From assembly GCA_942492125.1 (NCBI GenBank), contig CALODM010000013.1, positions 425,915 to 489,914 of the forward strand: a DNA stretch of 64,000 nt, read 5' to 3'. Shown in pieces: positions 45,435-54,966 of the stretch. Position 1 is the first letter of the stretch. Each line of letters starts with the position of its first letter. Source of the stretch: BCD1 sp942492125. GTDB lineage: Bacteria > Bacteroidota > Bacteroidia > Chitinophagales > Saprospiraceae. The notes under the pieces are model-generated. The model was not told where the DNA came from. It was given only the letters and a program-made list of their open reading frames with translations, and searched no databases. Both the position numbers and the translations under genes were made by a program.

Positions 45435-45785
45435 ATGGCAATTATAATAACCGACGAATGTATCAATTGTGGCGCCTGTGAACCGGAATGCCCGAACAAT
45501 GCCATTTATGAAGGTGGAGAGGAATGGAGAATGTCTGATGGAACTGGTGTATCTTCTTCTTTTACCTTAGAGACAGGAGATGTAGTAGGCCCTGATGCCC
45601 CTCAGCAGCCAATTTCGGACGAGTATTATTACATCGTTCCGGATAAATGTACCGAATGTAAAGGTTTCCACGACGAACCACAATGTGCCGCAGTGTGTCC
45701 GGTAGATTGTTGCGTTCCGGATCCGGACAGGGAAGAATCCGAGGAAACACTTCTAAACAGGAAAAGCGTCCTTCACGGAGCGTAA
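45435..45785 (+). CDS. 2x[4Fe-4S] ferredoxin
   Basis: 116 residues from ATG 45435 (earlier ATG at 45351 would add a non-family extension). Two cluster-binding motifs: C-I-N-C-G-A-C-E-P-E-C-P near residue 9 and a second C-x2-C ... C-x3-C-P set (C-T-E-C-K-G-F ... C-A-A-V-C-P-V-D-C-C) near 75, with a spacer of about 45 residues between them. This is the Bacteroidota/Allochromatium-type long-insert ferredoxin with a C-terminal extension. It serves as a low-potential electron carrier in the cytoplasm and could, in principle, feed the activase system at 26-31 kb; that link is inference. Confidence 0.93.
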   Translation: MAIIITDECINCGACEPECPNNAIYEGGEEWRMSDGTGVSSSFTLETGDVVGPDAPQQPISDEYYYIVPDKCTECKGFHDEPQCAAVCPVDCCVPDPDREESEETLLNRKSVLHGA

Positions 45786-45835
45786 GCAACTGAAAGCATT
45801 TACAGGTAGCGAAGGTTTTCTCTGGAGAACCAATG

Positions 45836-47233
45836 TCAGAATTTCCAGTGAGTACCCAATCTAAAGCTTTGGTTATTGGTACTGACAAAATCTTTGTCTA
45901 CGATTCTGAATGGCGTATATTGATAATCCATGCTTATGCCCAAATGTCTGTTGACCTGGTAATCAACTCCCAGGTGTAACGGAAACTTTATCCTTTTGAT
46001 GGCCGCCGGTGCTATGGCTTTCGAGGTGAAGTAGAAATACCTGTTGTTCTGGATAGGAAATGATCTGTTGGAACCAGAGGCATTTGAATACAGAGCATCC
46101 TGTTCAAATGATCTTCCCACTTCTGCATAGGTGTCCTTTGTAGTTATTTTTCCAAAAAGAAACACAGAAGGGGTAATTCCGGCCTGAATGCCTATCCTGG
46201 GGGTAAGGTGACAGGTGGCTCTAAAAGGAAGTGCAAGGTAATTTAGCTGTACATTCAGGTCAGAATTGGAAGAAAACTGATTGCTTCCGGAAAATCCGCT
46301 TGTTGGTGAATCAGTGGTTTCGTCCATGGGATACTGGTTGAAATCTACTTCAGGATCCACGACAACCAGTGAAACAGGAATGCTTGAATTGGCAAGGGTT
46401 TCGTTGATAAAACTGTTGGTTTGGAATTCTAATTGGCGAATCTCCGATTGAAAAGCTGTTCCAAATGCTAAACTCCATTTCGATTTCTCAAAACGTTTTT
46501 CCAGAGCTACTCCAGCTTCGTAACCATTCAAGGAAGTCATGTTCTGGCTTTGTCCCTTAGCGTAAACAAGGAAGTCCAATTTACCGGGTTTACGGTTTTT
46601 TAGCAATTGAACTCCCGCTTTCGGGAAATAATTTTCTTCAGTTCCTGGTATTTGAAAATCGAGCGTTTGTATCTCATTTACCGGACTATTTGACTGACCG
46701 GCAAATATTGAATTTGTGGCTTCAGCCCGGGCAGGAGTCTCAGGTATAATTTGATTAAGAGACTCCATAGTTGCTGAGGCCTTAAAAGGTTCATTTGGCA
46801 TGGGGTTATGCATGTTTACCGGGGATATTTGCGTTATTCCGGCATCATTAACATCCGTGGTTTGTTTGCGCGATTTGGGACGTAAAACAAGTTTTTCAAG
46901 TGGAGTATTTTTAGGAGTTTTGTCTGTTGTTTTTGGGGAGGAGGAGTTTTGGGAAATATGGTTAGTGCTGGTATTTTGAAGATTTAGATCAATCGTTTTT
47001 TCAGCGACGGATGGAATGTCGTTGGTCGGTTCCACTTTGCTGGATTTTGCAGGAAAAAGCAGCCAGCCTAAGCTGAACAATAAAAGGAAGCCTGCTGCCA
47101 ATCTCAACCAAAAGAACAGCTTTTTCCGGTCTTTTTCAACAGGCATTTCGCGGTCCAGGATTTTTTCCATTTCCTGCCATGCCTTATCAGTGAATTCCTG
47201 ATCCATATAACCTTTTATTTCCTTGTCAAGCAT
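45836..47233 (-). CDS. Putative anti-sigma factor fused to an outer-membrane-barrel-like domain
   Basis: 465 residues. Residues 1-38 are charged and begin M-L-D-K-E-I-K-G-Y-M-D-Q-E-F-T-D-K-A-W, like the cytoplasmic part of an anti-sigma factor; one hydrophobic segment (about 39-60: L-F-F-W-L-R-L-A-A-G-F-L-L-L-F-S) follows. Residues 65-230 are low-complexity and Ser/Thr/Asn/Pro-rich. From about 235 the sequence alternates like beta-strands and ends 'YQVNRHLGISMDYQYTPF...FRLGTHWKF', an outer-membrane barrel-like C-terminus. It overlaps the ECF sigma gene by 8 bases, so the two are co-translated. A single chain apparently spans from cytoplasm to the outer membrane. Role in sensing is inference. 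Confidence 0.72.
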   Translation of the reverse strand: MLDKEIKGYMDQEFTDKAWQEMEKILDREMPVEKDRKKLFFWLRLAAGFLLLFSLGWLLFPAKSSKVEPTNDIPSVAEKTIDLNLQNTSTNHISQNSSSPKTTDKTPKNTPLEKLVLRPKSRKQTTDVNDAGITQISPVNMHNPMPNEPFKASATMESLNQIIPETPARAEATNSIFAGQSNSPVNEIQTLDFQIPGTEENYFPKAGVQLLKNRKPGKLDFLVYAKGQSQNMTSLNGYEAGVALEKRFEKSKWSLAFGTAFQSEIRQLEFQTNSFINETLANSSIPVSLVVVDPEVDFNQYPMDETTDSPTSGFSGSNQFSSNSDLNVQLNYLALPFRATCHLTPRIGIQAGITPSVFLFGKITTKDTYAEVGRSFEQDALYSNASGSNRSFPIQNNRYFYFTSKAIAPAAIKRIKFPLHLGVDYQVNRHLGISMDYQYTPFRIVDKDFVSTNNQSFRLGTHWKF

Positions 47234-47783
47234 GATATTTAAAATTAGATTGCGATGCTACCAACGTTTTTAGTTTTTTTCTGGCTTCAGATAAATACCA
47301 TTTGGAGGTACCCGGGCTGATGTCCAGTTTTTTCCCGATTTCTGCGTGCGAAAACCCTTCCACTGCAAAAAGCCAAAACACTTCCTTGGCAGCACCGGTA
47401 AGATGATCAACCAACGCAACGATATCTTCGTAATACAGTTTGTTTAAAATCGATTCGCTGGTAGGGCTATCTTTGTCGTTGATGTCTAAAAACCGAATAC
47501 TCTTCGAAGCTTTTTTAAAGTGATCGGCAAGACTGTGAAAAATCAATTTTCTGATCCATCCTTCAAAAGATCCTTTGAAAGCATAAGTGTGAACCTTCTG
47601 GAAAACTCTCAGGAAGCCGATATTTATAATTTCACGCGCTTCTTCCGGGTCTTTGGTATACCTCATACACATACGCATCATGGCAGGGAAATACTGTTTG
47701 TAAAGCATTTCCTGACACCGGCGGTCGTTTTTCAGACAACCCCGGATCAATTCAGCCTCCGTTAATTGTTTTTTACCAAACAT
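47226..47783 (-). CDS. ECF-type RNA polymerase sigma factor
   Basis: 185 residues. Region 2: L-Y-K-Q-Y-F-P-A-M-M-R-M-C-M-R-Y near residue 25 and A-R-E-I-I-N-I-G-F-L-R-V-F near 50, where the usual D-V-x-Q/D is replaced by I-I-N-I. Region 4: F-W-L-F-A-V-E-G-F-S-H-A-E-I-G-K-K-L-D-I-S-P-G-T-S-K-W-Y-L-S-E-A-R, a helix-turn-helix. The downstream overlapping gene encodes the presumed anti-sigma/barrel fusion. It probably controls a small envelope regulon; its own target promoter is not visible. Confidence 0.93.
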   Translation of the reverse strand: MFGKKQLTEAELIRGCLKNDRRCQEMLYKQYFPAMMRMCMRYTKDPEEAREIINIGFLRVFQKVHTYAFKGSFEGWIRKLIFHSLADHFKKASKSIRFLDINDKDSPTSESILNKLYYEDIVALVDHLTGAAKEVFWLFAVEGFSHAEIGKKLDISPGTSKWYLSEARKKLKTLVASQSNFKYHA

Positions 47784-47825
47784 ATGCGTGGTGCAAATAG
47801 TGTATTAAGGTTCTTTAGGTGAATT

Positions 47826-48626
47826 TTAAAAAATAATCCCAGCACTTAGACTTATCCTGTGATAGGTTACATTTACAATCGTTACATCCTGATTGAAACC
47901 GGATTTTCTTTCAATAAATTGTTTTTGAAATTTATAACCCATTTCAAAATAAATGTTCCCGGTTTTATCGCCGCCAAATCTGTACCCCACAGAGGGGTTT
48001 AGCATGGCACCGCCTTCTGCCTGAGTAATACCAAATTTTTCATTTTCAAAAGCAAATCCGTAACCTGCCCGCACGGCATAGTAGGGCGTGTTAAATTTCT
48101 TTTTCAGATAGCCCCTTACTTCAGCAAATACCGGATACAAGCCTTCTCCCTGCCTGGAGGAATAATTATCTTTGGCGATTCCCAGACCGATCCCCAAATT
48201 CCTGTTGAACATATATCCTGTCGTGGTGGAAAGACCGATTCCCATTTTCAGGTAACTGTCTGACCGTCCGCCAAAACCGGAAAATCCCGTTGCATTGTAC
48301 CATCCTCTTTCTCTGAACTGGTATTTTCTTTTCTTTCTTGTCTTTTCATTTTTGACTGCAGCCTGGTTATAGCGTTTATTGGACTCTATGACAGATGAGC
48401 GTCGGCTCATTTCAATTTGTTCAATTTTTTTTATCTGGTTATCGGCAATAGTGTCCAGATCTCCATTTAAACGTTTGAGAATCAAATACTCTCCTTTGCG
48501 GTAATCAACCAAATTGCCCTTATAGATTTCTCCGTTATTAAGGTAAATCGTAGAAACCTTTGGGGATTCCTGAGCTTTCACAATCGACGCACACATCAAT
48601 AATAACAGCAGAAACAGCTTATCCAT
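47826..48626 (-). CDS. Secreted outer-membrane beta-barrel-like protein
   Basis: 266 residues. Signal peptide MDKLFLLLLLMCASIVKAQ. Residues 25-75 form a small beta domain ('TIYLNNGEIYKGNLVDYRKGEYLILKR') like those of Sm-/KOW-like leader domains in Bacteroidota proteins. A basic linker (K-N-E-K-T-R-K-K-R-K-Y) near residue 95 is followed by barrel-like strands (G-L-S-T-T-T-G-Y-M-F-N-R-N-L-G-I-G-L-G-I) to the C-terminal I-S-L-S-A-G-I-I-F. Function unknown. It is upstream of the sigma gene with a 42-base gap, so they may share transcripts. Confidence 0.72.
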   Translation of the reverse strand: MDKLFLLLLLMCASIVKAQESPKVSTIYLNNGEIYKGNLVDYRKGEYLILKRLNGDLDTIADNQIKKIEQIEMSRRSSVIESNKRYNQAAVKNEKTRKKRKYQFRERGWYNATGFSGFGGRSDSYLKMGIGLSTTTGYMFNRNLGIGLGIAKDNYSSRQGEGLYPVFAEVRGYLKKKFNTPYYAVRAGYGFAFENEKFGITQAEGGAMLNPSVGYRFGGDKTGNIYFEMGYKFQKQFIERKSGFNQDVTIVNVTYHRISLSAGIIF

Positions 48627-48705
48627 ATATATTTAAGTTTTATCGTTTTCGCCCTGGCGATTAACATAGCCGGGGCAATACGCTTTAAAGGAATATTGAT
48701 CCTAC

Positions 48706-48713
48706 CAAAGATA
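48706..48713 (-). promoter_or_regulatory. Bacteroidota -7 element for the 48-kb barrel gene
   Basis: TATCTTTG on the minus strand, 80 bases before the ATG at 48626. No clear TTG at the usual -33 distance. Confidence 0.5.
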
Positions 48714-48842
48714 GGCTTCTATACCTTAAAATGAAAATGGCAGACTGTTCGCTGCTTTTCTTGGAAAAAAAGATCATTCTATTTTCCTTCTTTCTATTGA
48801 TACAAGACAGGTTCAAATTCAGGAAGGGTTGGTGGAATACAC

Positions 48843-48882
48843 AAAAAAAAATCCCGAATTCCACCTGTTGGCAAAATTCGGG
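48843..48882 (-). terminator. Rho-independent terminator of dnaK
   Basis: CCCGAATT (48853-48860) and AATTCGGG (48875-48882) with, on the minus strand, a run of nine T after the stem. It lies 65 bases after the dnaK stop. A second small hairpin (TCGGCA/TGCCGA, 48891-48910) sits between. Confidence 0.85.
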
Positions 48883-48946
48883 AAATTTTATCGGCAAAAA
48901 AGGCTGCCGATGCCTGTGATTGTGAATTATGATTAACTAACCAAAA

Positions 48947-50869
<1,923 letters not shown>

Positions 50870-51009
50870 ATTTTAGTTGATTTAATTTTTTTTCAAAATT
50901 TATGGACACTAATCTATTATCAATGCTTGTGCCACTTTGAAAAAAATGACAATTATTCGGTAATCTCCTGTCAAATGCTTTATTTTCGGCAGAATTTGCC
51001 AAAAGTGTA

Positions 51010-51048
51010 TGACAAACTGACAGCAAAACACTGGCAGTCAATCTGACA
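51010..51048. promoter_or_regulatory. Cluster of TGACA/TGGCA motifs between dnaK and the divergent glycosyltransferase
   Basis: TGACA at 51010, 51018 and 51044 and TGGCA at 51032 lie within 39 bases, and TGTCA/TGACA occur again near 50947-50973. Their density suggests a regulatory site for dnaK (on the minus strand the motif reads TGTCA/TGCCA), but I cannot name the regulator. Confidence 0.35.
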
Positions 51049-51100
51049 AAAGGGAATTTTAGGGTTATTTTGTCTTTGAACAATTGAATACAAATAAGTT

Positions 51101-52606
51101 TTGAAAAAATCAGTCTTCCATGCAGAGGCTCTTTCTGCCCAGTTCAAAATGGGTACATCTTTGGTACTCCTTTTGGGAGCCATTACCAGACTGGCCATTT
51201 ATTTTCAAAACAGATCCCTGTTTCTCGATGAAGCCAATCTTGCGAGGAATGTTGTGGAAAAATCACCACCTGGTTTTTTCAGTGCGTTGGATTATGAGCA
51301 GTATGCCCCTCCTTTTTTTATGTTGGTGCAGAAGTTTAATACCTGGTGGTTGGGAGCCAATGAATATGCTGTCAGGCTTTTTCCGCTATTGGCGGGAATC
51401 TTTTCGATTTACCTGTTCTATTTGCTAACCAAAAGATTTATAAAACCGGGACCGGCAGCTCTGTTCGTTTTATTCATTTTTGCCTTTTCAGAATACTTCC
51501 TGCATTTTGCTACGGAAGGCAAACAGTATGCGGTAGATATTATGTTTACCCTGGCTTTGCTCCACGAAGCATTGCGAACAGGCCAAAAGTTTGACCGAAA
51601 AGTTTTTTGGCAATGGTCTGTTGGTGGAATGTTGGTCATCTGGTTTTCAATGCCTTCTGTATTCATACTTGCCGGTGTCGGTTTCTATTTTTTCGCCGAA
51701 CAATTAAAAGTGAAAAATAAACGGTCCATTTGGGCAATAGGACTAATGATTGCTATGTGGCTGTCCAGTTTTGGCATTTATTATTTTATGATCCTGAAAA
51801 CAGATGTTGAGAGCGATTATCTCCAAAATTACCACGCCCCTTATTTTTTACCCCTGCTACCCGCTTCCGGTGAGGAATTTCGTCAGTTGATGAATATTTT
51901 TCAATCGGTATTGACCACAACAGCAGGCCATACCGTCATTGCATTATTGACGGGATTAATGGGATTGATAATCGGGCTACGGGCTATGTTCAAAACAAAC
52001 AGGATTGAGTTATTATTATTGCTAATACCTGTCGTGGCGGTTTTCGGGGCGGCAGGATTTCGCCAATACTCTCTAATTCCCAGGTTGACCTTATTTTTTG
52101 TACCTATCCTCATCTTGTTGATGGGTATTGGATTGCAGTGGATTTTTGATTTGAAGAAAAACTGGCTGAGTGTTTTACTTACCCTGTTGATGATAGGCAC
52201 TCTGGCGGTACATGATGGAATAAAATACCTTTGGACATCTTATGAAATTGAGGAAATCAGGAAGGTCTTAGACTCCGTGGAGGACCAAAAGGAACCTGGG
52301 GATTTATTATACGTAACTCACAGTGCAAAACCTGCCTTCTTTTTTTACACACAACTGCATGACCATCGGGATAATTACCATTTTTCCCATTATATTACCG
52401 GCGATTGGCGTTTAAATCCGGATCCCGATAATTTTGTGATCAATGATCAACCTGCAGGCCGGGTATGGGTAATTTACAGCCACCTGATTTCCGATCAGGC
52501 CAGAAAGGAGCGGGAAAAGGAAATGGGTATTTTGTTCAAAGTCTTTAAAGAAATAAAAACCATAAACTTTACGGGAGCACAGGCAGTTTTATTGGAGAGG
52601 GAGTAG
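51101..52606 (+). CDS. GT39/ArnT-like membrane glycosyltransferase
   Basis: 501 residues if the TTG at 51101 is used; the next ATG is 16 codons later. About ten transmembrane segments. The first periplasmic loop has S-L-F-L-D-E-A-N-L-A-R-N near residue 42, the acidic pair expected at the catalytic site of GT-C enzymes of the dolichyl-phosphate-mannose-protein mannosyltransferase type. The C-terminal 100 residues are soluble (K-V-L-D-S-V-E-D-Q-K-E-P-G-D-L-L-Y-V and R-V-W-V-I-Y-S-H). It likely transfers a sugar from a polyprenyl carrier in the periplasm; acceptor unknown. Confidence 0.85.
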   Translation: MKKSVFHAEALSAQFKMGTSLVLLLGAITRLAIYFQNRSLFLDEANLARNVVEKSPPGFFSALDYEQYAPPFFMLVQKFNTWWLGANEYAVRLFPLLAGIFSIYLFYLLTKRFIKPGPAALFVLFIFAFSEYFLHFATEGKQYAVDIMFTLALLHEALRTGQKFDRKVFWQWSVGGMLVIWFSMPSVFILAGVGFYFFAEQLKVKNKRSIWAIGLMIAMWLSSFGIYYFMILKTDVESDYLQNYHAPYFLPLLPASGEEFRQLMNIFQSVLTTTAGHTVIALLTGLMGLIIGLRAMFKTNRIELLLLLIPVVAVFGAAGFRQYSLIPRLTLFFVPILILLMGIGLQWIFDLKKNWLSVLLTLLMIGTLAVHDGIKYLWTSYEIEEIRKVLDSVEDQKEPGDLLYVTHSAKPAFFFYTQLHDHRDNYHFSHYITGDWRLNPDPDNFVINDQPAGRVWVIYSHLISDQARKEREKEMGILFKVFKEIKTINFTGAQAVLLERE

Positions 52607-52657
52607 GAAAAAATAATTATTGGTACCAGTACCACTACCAGCAAACAGCAATCACTA

Positions 52658-53242
52658 ATGCATGATATAGAACCATATTTCAGATGGATAGACCGGTATA
52701 ATGCAACAGAGGATGAAAAAAGTCCTTTTTACGGTCGACAGCACGATGAATTCCGCTACACACAAAAAGTGTACAATTATTATATTCATCCGCAGTGGGA
52801 ATTTTTTGGTTCCTCTACCTTGTATTTAAAAGCCTTATTTGTAGATTACGAGGAGGGTTTTGCTATTCTGGAGTTTATAGGGGAGTGGAATGATACGCTG
52901 CATAATGATATAATGGAGTTGAAAAGAAATGTCATTGATTCGATGACAAAAGCATATATTAGTAAATTTATTCTCATCGTTGAGAATGTTTATAATTTTC
53001 ACGGATCGGATGATAGTTATTATGAAGAATGGTGGGATGACATAAAAGACGATGGAGGGTGGATATGTTTTTTGAATCCCCTGCAGCATGTAATTGAAGA
53101 GATGGAGAATACCCGTTTGCAATATTATGTTAATTTTGGACCGGATTACATCCTTGAAAACTGGCGGGTTTTAAAACCGGAGCTGATTTTAAAAGCGGTC
53201 GAGTTACTGAGAATGGAATCCGACAAACAAATCGGATATTAA
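52658..53242 (+). CDS. Conserved hypothetical protein upstream of era
   Basis: 194 residues, very aromatic and acidic (Y-Y-E-E-W-W-D-D-I-K-D-D-G-G-W-I-C-F-L-N-P), without signal peptide or membrane segments, so probably cytoplasmic. It has an alpha/beta pattern: strands 'LYLKALFVDYEEGFAILEFIGEW', helix 'LHNDIMELKRNVIDSMTKAY', strand 'KFILIVENVYNFHG'. I do not recognise a characterised domain. Its stop is 5 bases before era, so the two are co-transcribed. Confidence 0.72.
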   Translation: MHDIEPYFRWIDRYNATEDEKSPFYGRQHDEFRYTQKVYNYYIHPQWEFFGSSTLYLKALFVDYEEGFAILEFIGEWNDTLHNDIMELKRNVIDSMTKAYISKFILIVENVYNFHGSDDSYYEEWWDDIKDDGGWICFLNPLQHVIEEMENTRLQYYVNFGPDYILENWRVLKPELILKAVELLRMESDKQIGY

Positions 53243-53247
53243 AAAAT

Positions 53248-54138
53248 ATGCACAAATCAGGATTTATTAATATAATCGGTCGTCCGAATGTCGGGAAATC
53301 AACCTTGATGAACGCCCTGGTGGGCGAACGTATGTCCATCATTACCAATAAACCACAAACTACTCGTCATCGGATTCTGGGATTGTTGAGTGGAGAGGAT
53401 TTTCAGATGGTTTTTTCGGATACGCCGGGATTAATCAGAGATCCTGCCTACCAAATGCAAAAAGCCATGAATACCTTTGTACATTCCTCTTTTGAGGATG
53501 CCGATATCATGCTTTTTGTTACCGATATGCTCGAAGAGTATGAAGCTGATGATCCTTTCATCACCAAATTAAAAAAGGTGGAAGCACCGCTTTTTTTGGT
53601 CATCAATAAGGTGGATCTGTCAGATCCGGAAGCTGTTGCCAATAAGATTTTGTGGTGGAAGGAGCAGGTTGAGTTTAAAGAAATAATTACCATTTCAGCA
53701 CTTTTTAAGCAAAATACGGATACATTATTTCGCTTGCTAATGAAATATTTGCCGGAAGGCCCTGTTTATTATCCTAAAGATCAGCTGACTGACCGCCCGG
53801 AGCGTTTTTTTGTCAGTGAGATTATCCGCGAAAAAATTCTTTTACAATATGAACAGGAAATTCCTTATTCCTGTGAAGTGATTGTCACTTCCTTTAAGGA
53901 GACGCAAACCAATAAGGGAGAGGATCTCGTTAGGATAGCCGCGGAGATCTATGTGGCCCGAAAAACACAAAAAGCAATCATCATCGGTAAGGGGGGCAGT
54001 GCCATCAAGAAACTGGGGATGGCTGCCCGTAAAGACCTTGAAATTTTCCTCCAGCAAAAAGTGTTTTTAGAGCTCTTCGTCAAGATCAAGGAAAACTGGC
54101 GTGATGATGAAAATGCTCTTAAGCGTTTTGGCTACTGA
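53248..54138 (+). CDS. era: GTPase Era
   Basis: 296 residues. G1 G-R-P-N-V-G-K-S-T-L near residue 11, G2 K-P-Q-T-T-R-H-R-I, G3 D-T-P-G-L near 58, G4 N-K-V-D near 117, then the C-terminal KH domain (A-I-I-I-G-K-G-G-S-A-I-K-K-L-G near 245). Era binds the 3' end of 16S rRNA and assists 30S assembly. Normal length. It follows the unknown gene by 5 bases. Confidence 0.97.
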   Translation: MHKSGFINIIGRPNVGKSTLMNALVGERMSIITNKPQTTRHRILGLLSGEDFQMVFSDTPGLIRDPAYQMQKAMNTFVHSSFEDADIMLFVTDMLEEYEADDPFITKLKKVEAPLFLVINKVDLSDPEAVANKILWWKEQVEFKEIITISALFKQNTDTLFRLLMKYLPEGPVYYPKDQLTDRPERFFVSEIIREKILLQYEQEIPYSCEVIVTSFKETQTNKGEDLVRIAAEIYVARKTQKAIIIGKGGSAIKKLGMAARKDLEIFLQQKVFLELFVKIKENWRDDENALKRFGY

Positions 54139-54214
54139 AAAGAAATTTGTGAATGTCAGCGTGTTGTTTCTTTTTGCATTTGTTTCCTGTTGTTTACCTG
54201 AAATTAAACCTTCC

Positions 54215-54242
54215 TTTGTTTATTTAAAATCTGCTATCTTTG
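54215..54242 (+). promoter_or_regulatory. Bacteroidota-type promoter of the glycan cluster
   Basis: TTTG (54215-54218), 16-base spacer, TATCTTTG (54235-54242), followed by GC as is often seen. The predicted transcript begins about 54248, some 20 bases before the first codon of the glycosyltransferase gene. Confidence 0.7.
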
Positions 54243-54266
54243 CGGTCACTAAAAAATTGACTAAAT

Positions 54267-54965
54267 TTGGAATCACTCAAAGTGGATGTGATCATTCCCG
54301 CGTTTAACGAGGAGGATTCAATTGGGAGGGTCTTAGCAGATATTCCCAAAGCAATGGTAAGGGACATTTTCGTTTGCAATAATGCCAGTACGGACAATAC
54401 TGCTCAAGTAGCTGCCAAGGCCGGAGCTATCGTTCTGGATCAACCTGTCATGGGATACGGCAGCGCCTGTTTAAAAGGTATTGAATATCTGAAGAATAAA
54501 ACCCCCAAAGACCAACCCGACATAATTGTTTTTCTGGATGGTGATTATTCAGATCATCCGGAAGAAATACCGGAACTAATCAAGCCTATTGTCGAAAAGG
54601 ATATTGACCTCGTCATAGGTTCAAGGGTACTTGGAAATCTTGAGAAAGGTGCCATGATGCCACAGCAAATTTTTGGAAATTGGCTGGCAACTACCCTTAT
54701 CCGACTTTTTTTTAATTACAGGTTTACAGATCTGGGGCCTTTCAGAGCTGTAAAATGGACCAGCCTTTTGGAAATGGAAATGGCAGACCCCAACTATGGG
54801 TGGACCGTTGAAATGCAGGTTAAGGCAGCCCGACTCAAAATGAAAGTTGCAGAGGTTCCTGTTAGTTACCGGAAACGTATAGGCGTTTCCAAGGTTTCAG
54901 GAACCCTAAAAGGGACTATATTAGCAGGGTATAAAATTTTATGGACCATTTTTAAATTGCTTTAA
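54267..54965 (+). CDS. Glycosyltransferase family 2
   Basis: 232 residues with TTG as start (GTG at 54282 is the alternative; no ATG fits). GT-A fold: V-D-V-I-I-P-A-F-N-E-E-D-S-I near residue 6, V-C-N-N-A-S-T-D-N-T near 36, metal-binding F-L-D-G-D-Y-S-D-H-P near 90 and a R-A-V-K-W block near 160. It resembles DPM1-like polyprenyl-phosphate glucosyl/mannosyl transferases and TIGR04283-type enzymes. It is first of three tightly packed genes (1- and 10-base gaps). Confidence 0.88.
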   Translation: MESLKVDVIIPAFNEEDSIGRVLADIPKAMVRDIFVCNNASTDNTAQVAAKAGAIVLDQPVMGYGSACLKGIEYLKNKTPKDQPDIIVFLDGDYSDHPEEIPELIKPIVEKDIDLVIGSRVLGNLEKGAMMPQQIFGNWLATTLIRLFFNYRFTDLGPFRAVKWTSLLEMEMADPNYGWTVEMQVKAARLKMKVAEVPVSYRKRIGVSKVSGTLKGTILAGYKILWTIFKLL

Positions 54966-54966
54966 A

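Noticed and set aside
50940..51010. Sigma-54-type promoter upstream of dnaK (TTTTGGCA ... TGCC on the minus strand)
   Set aside because: The spacing and second box do not match TGGCAC-N5-TTGC; kept only as part of the repeated-motif observation.
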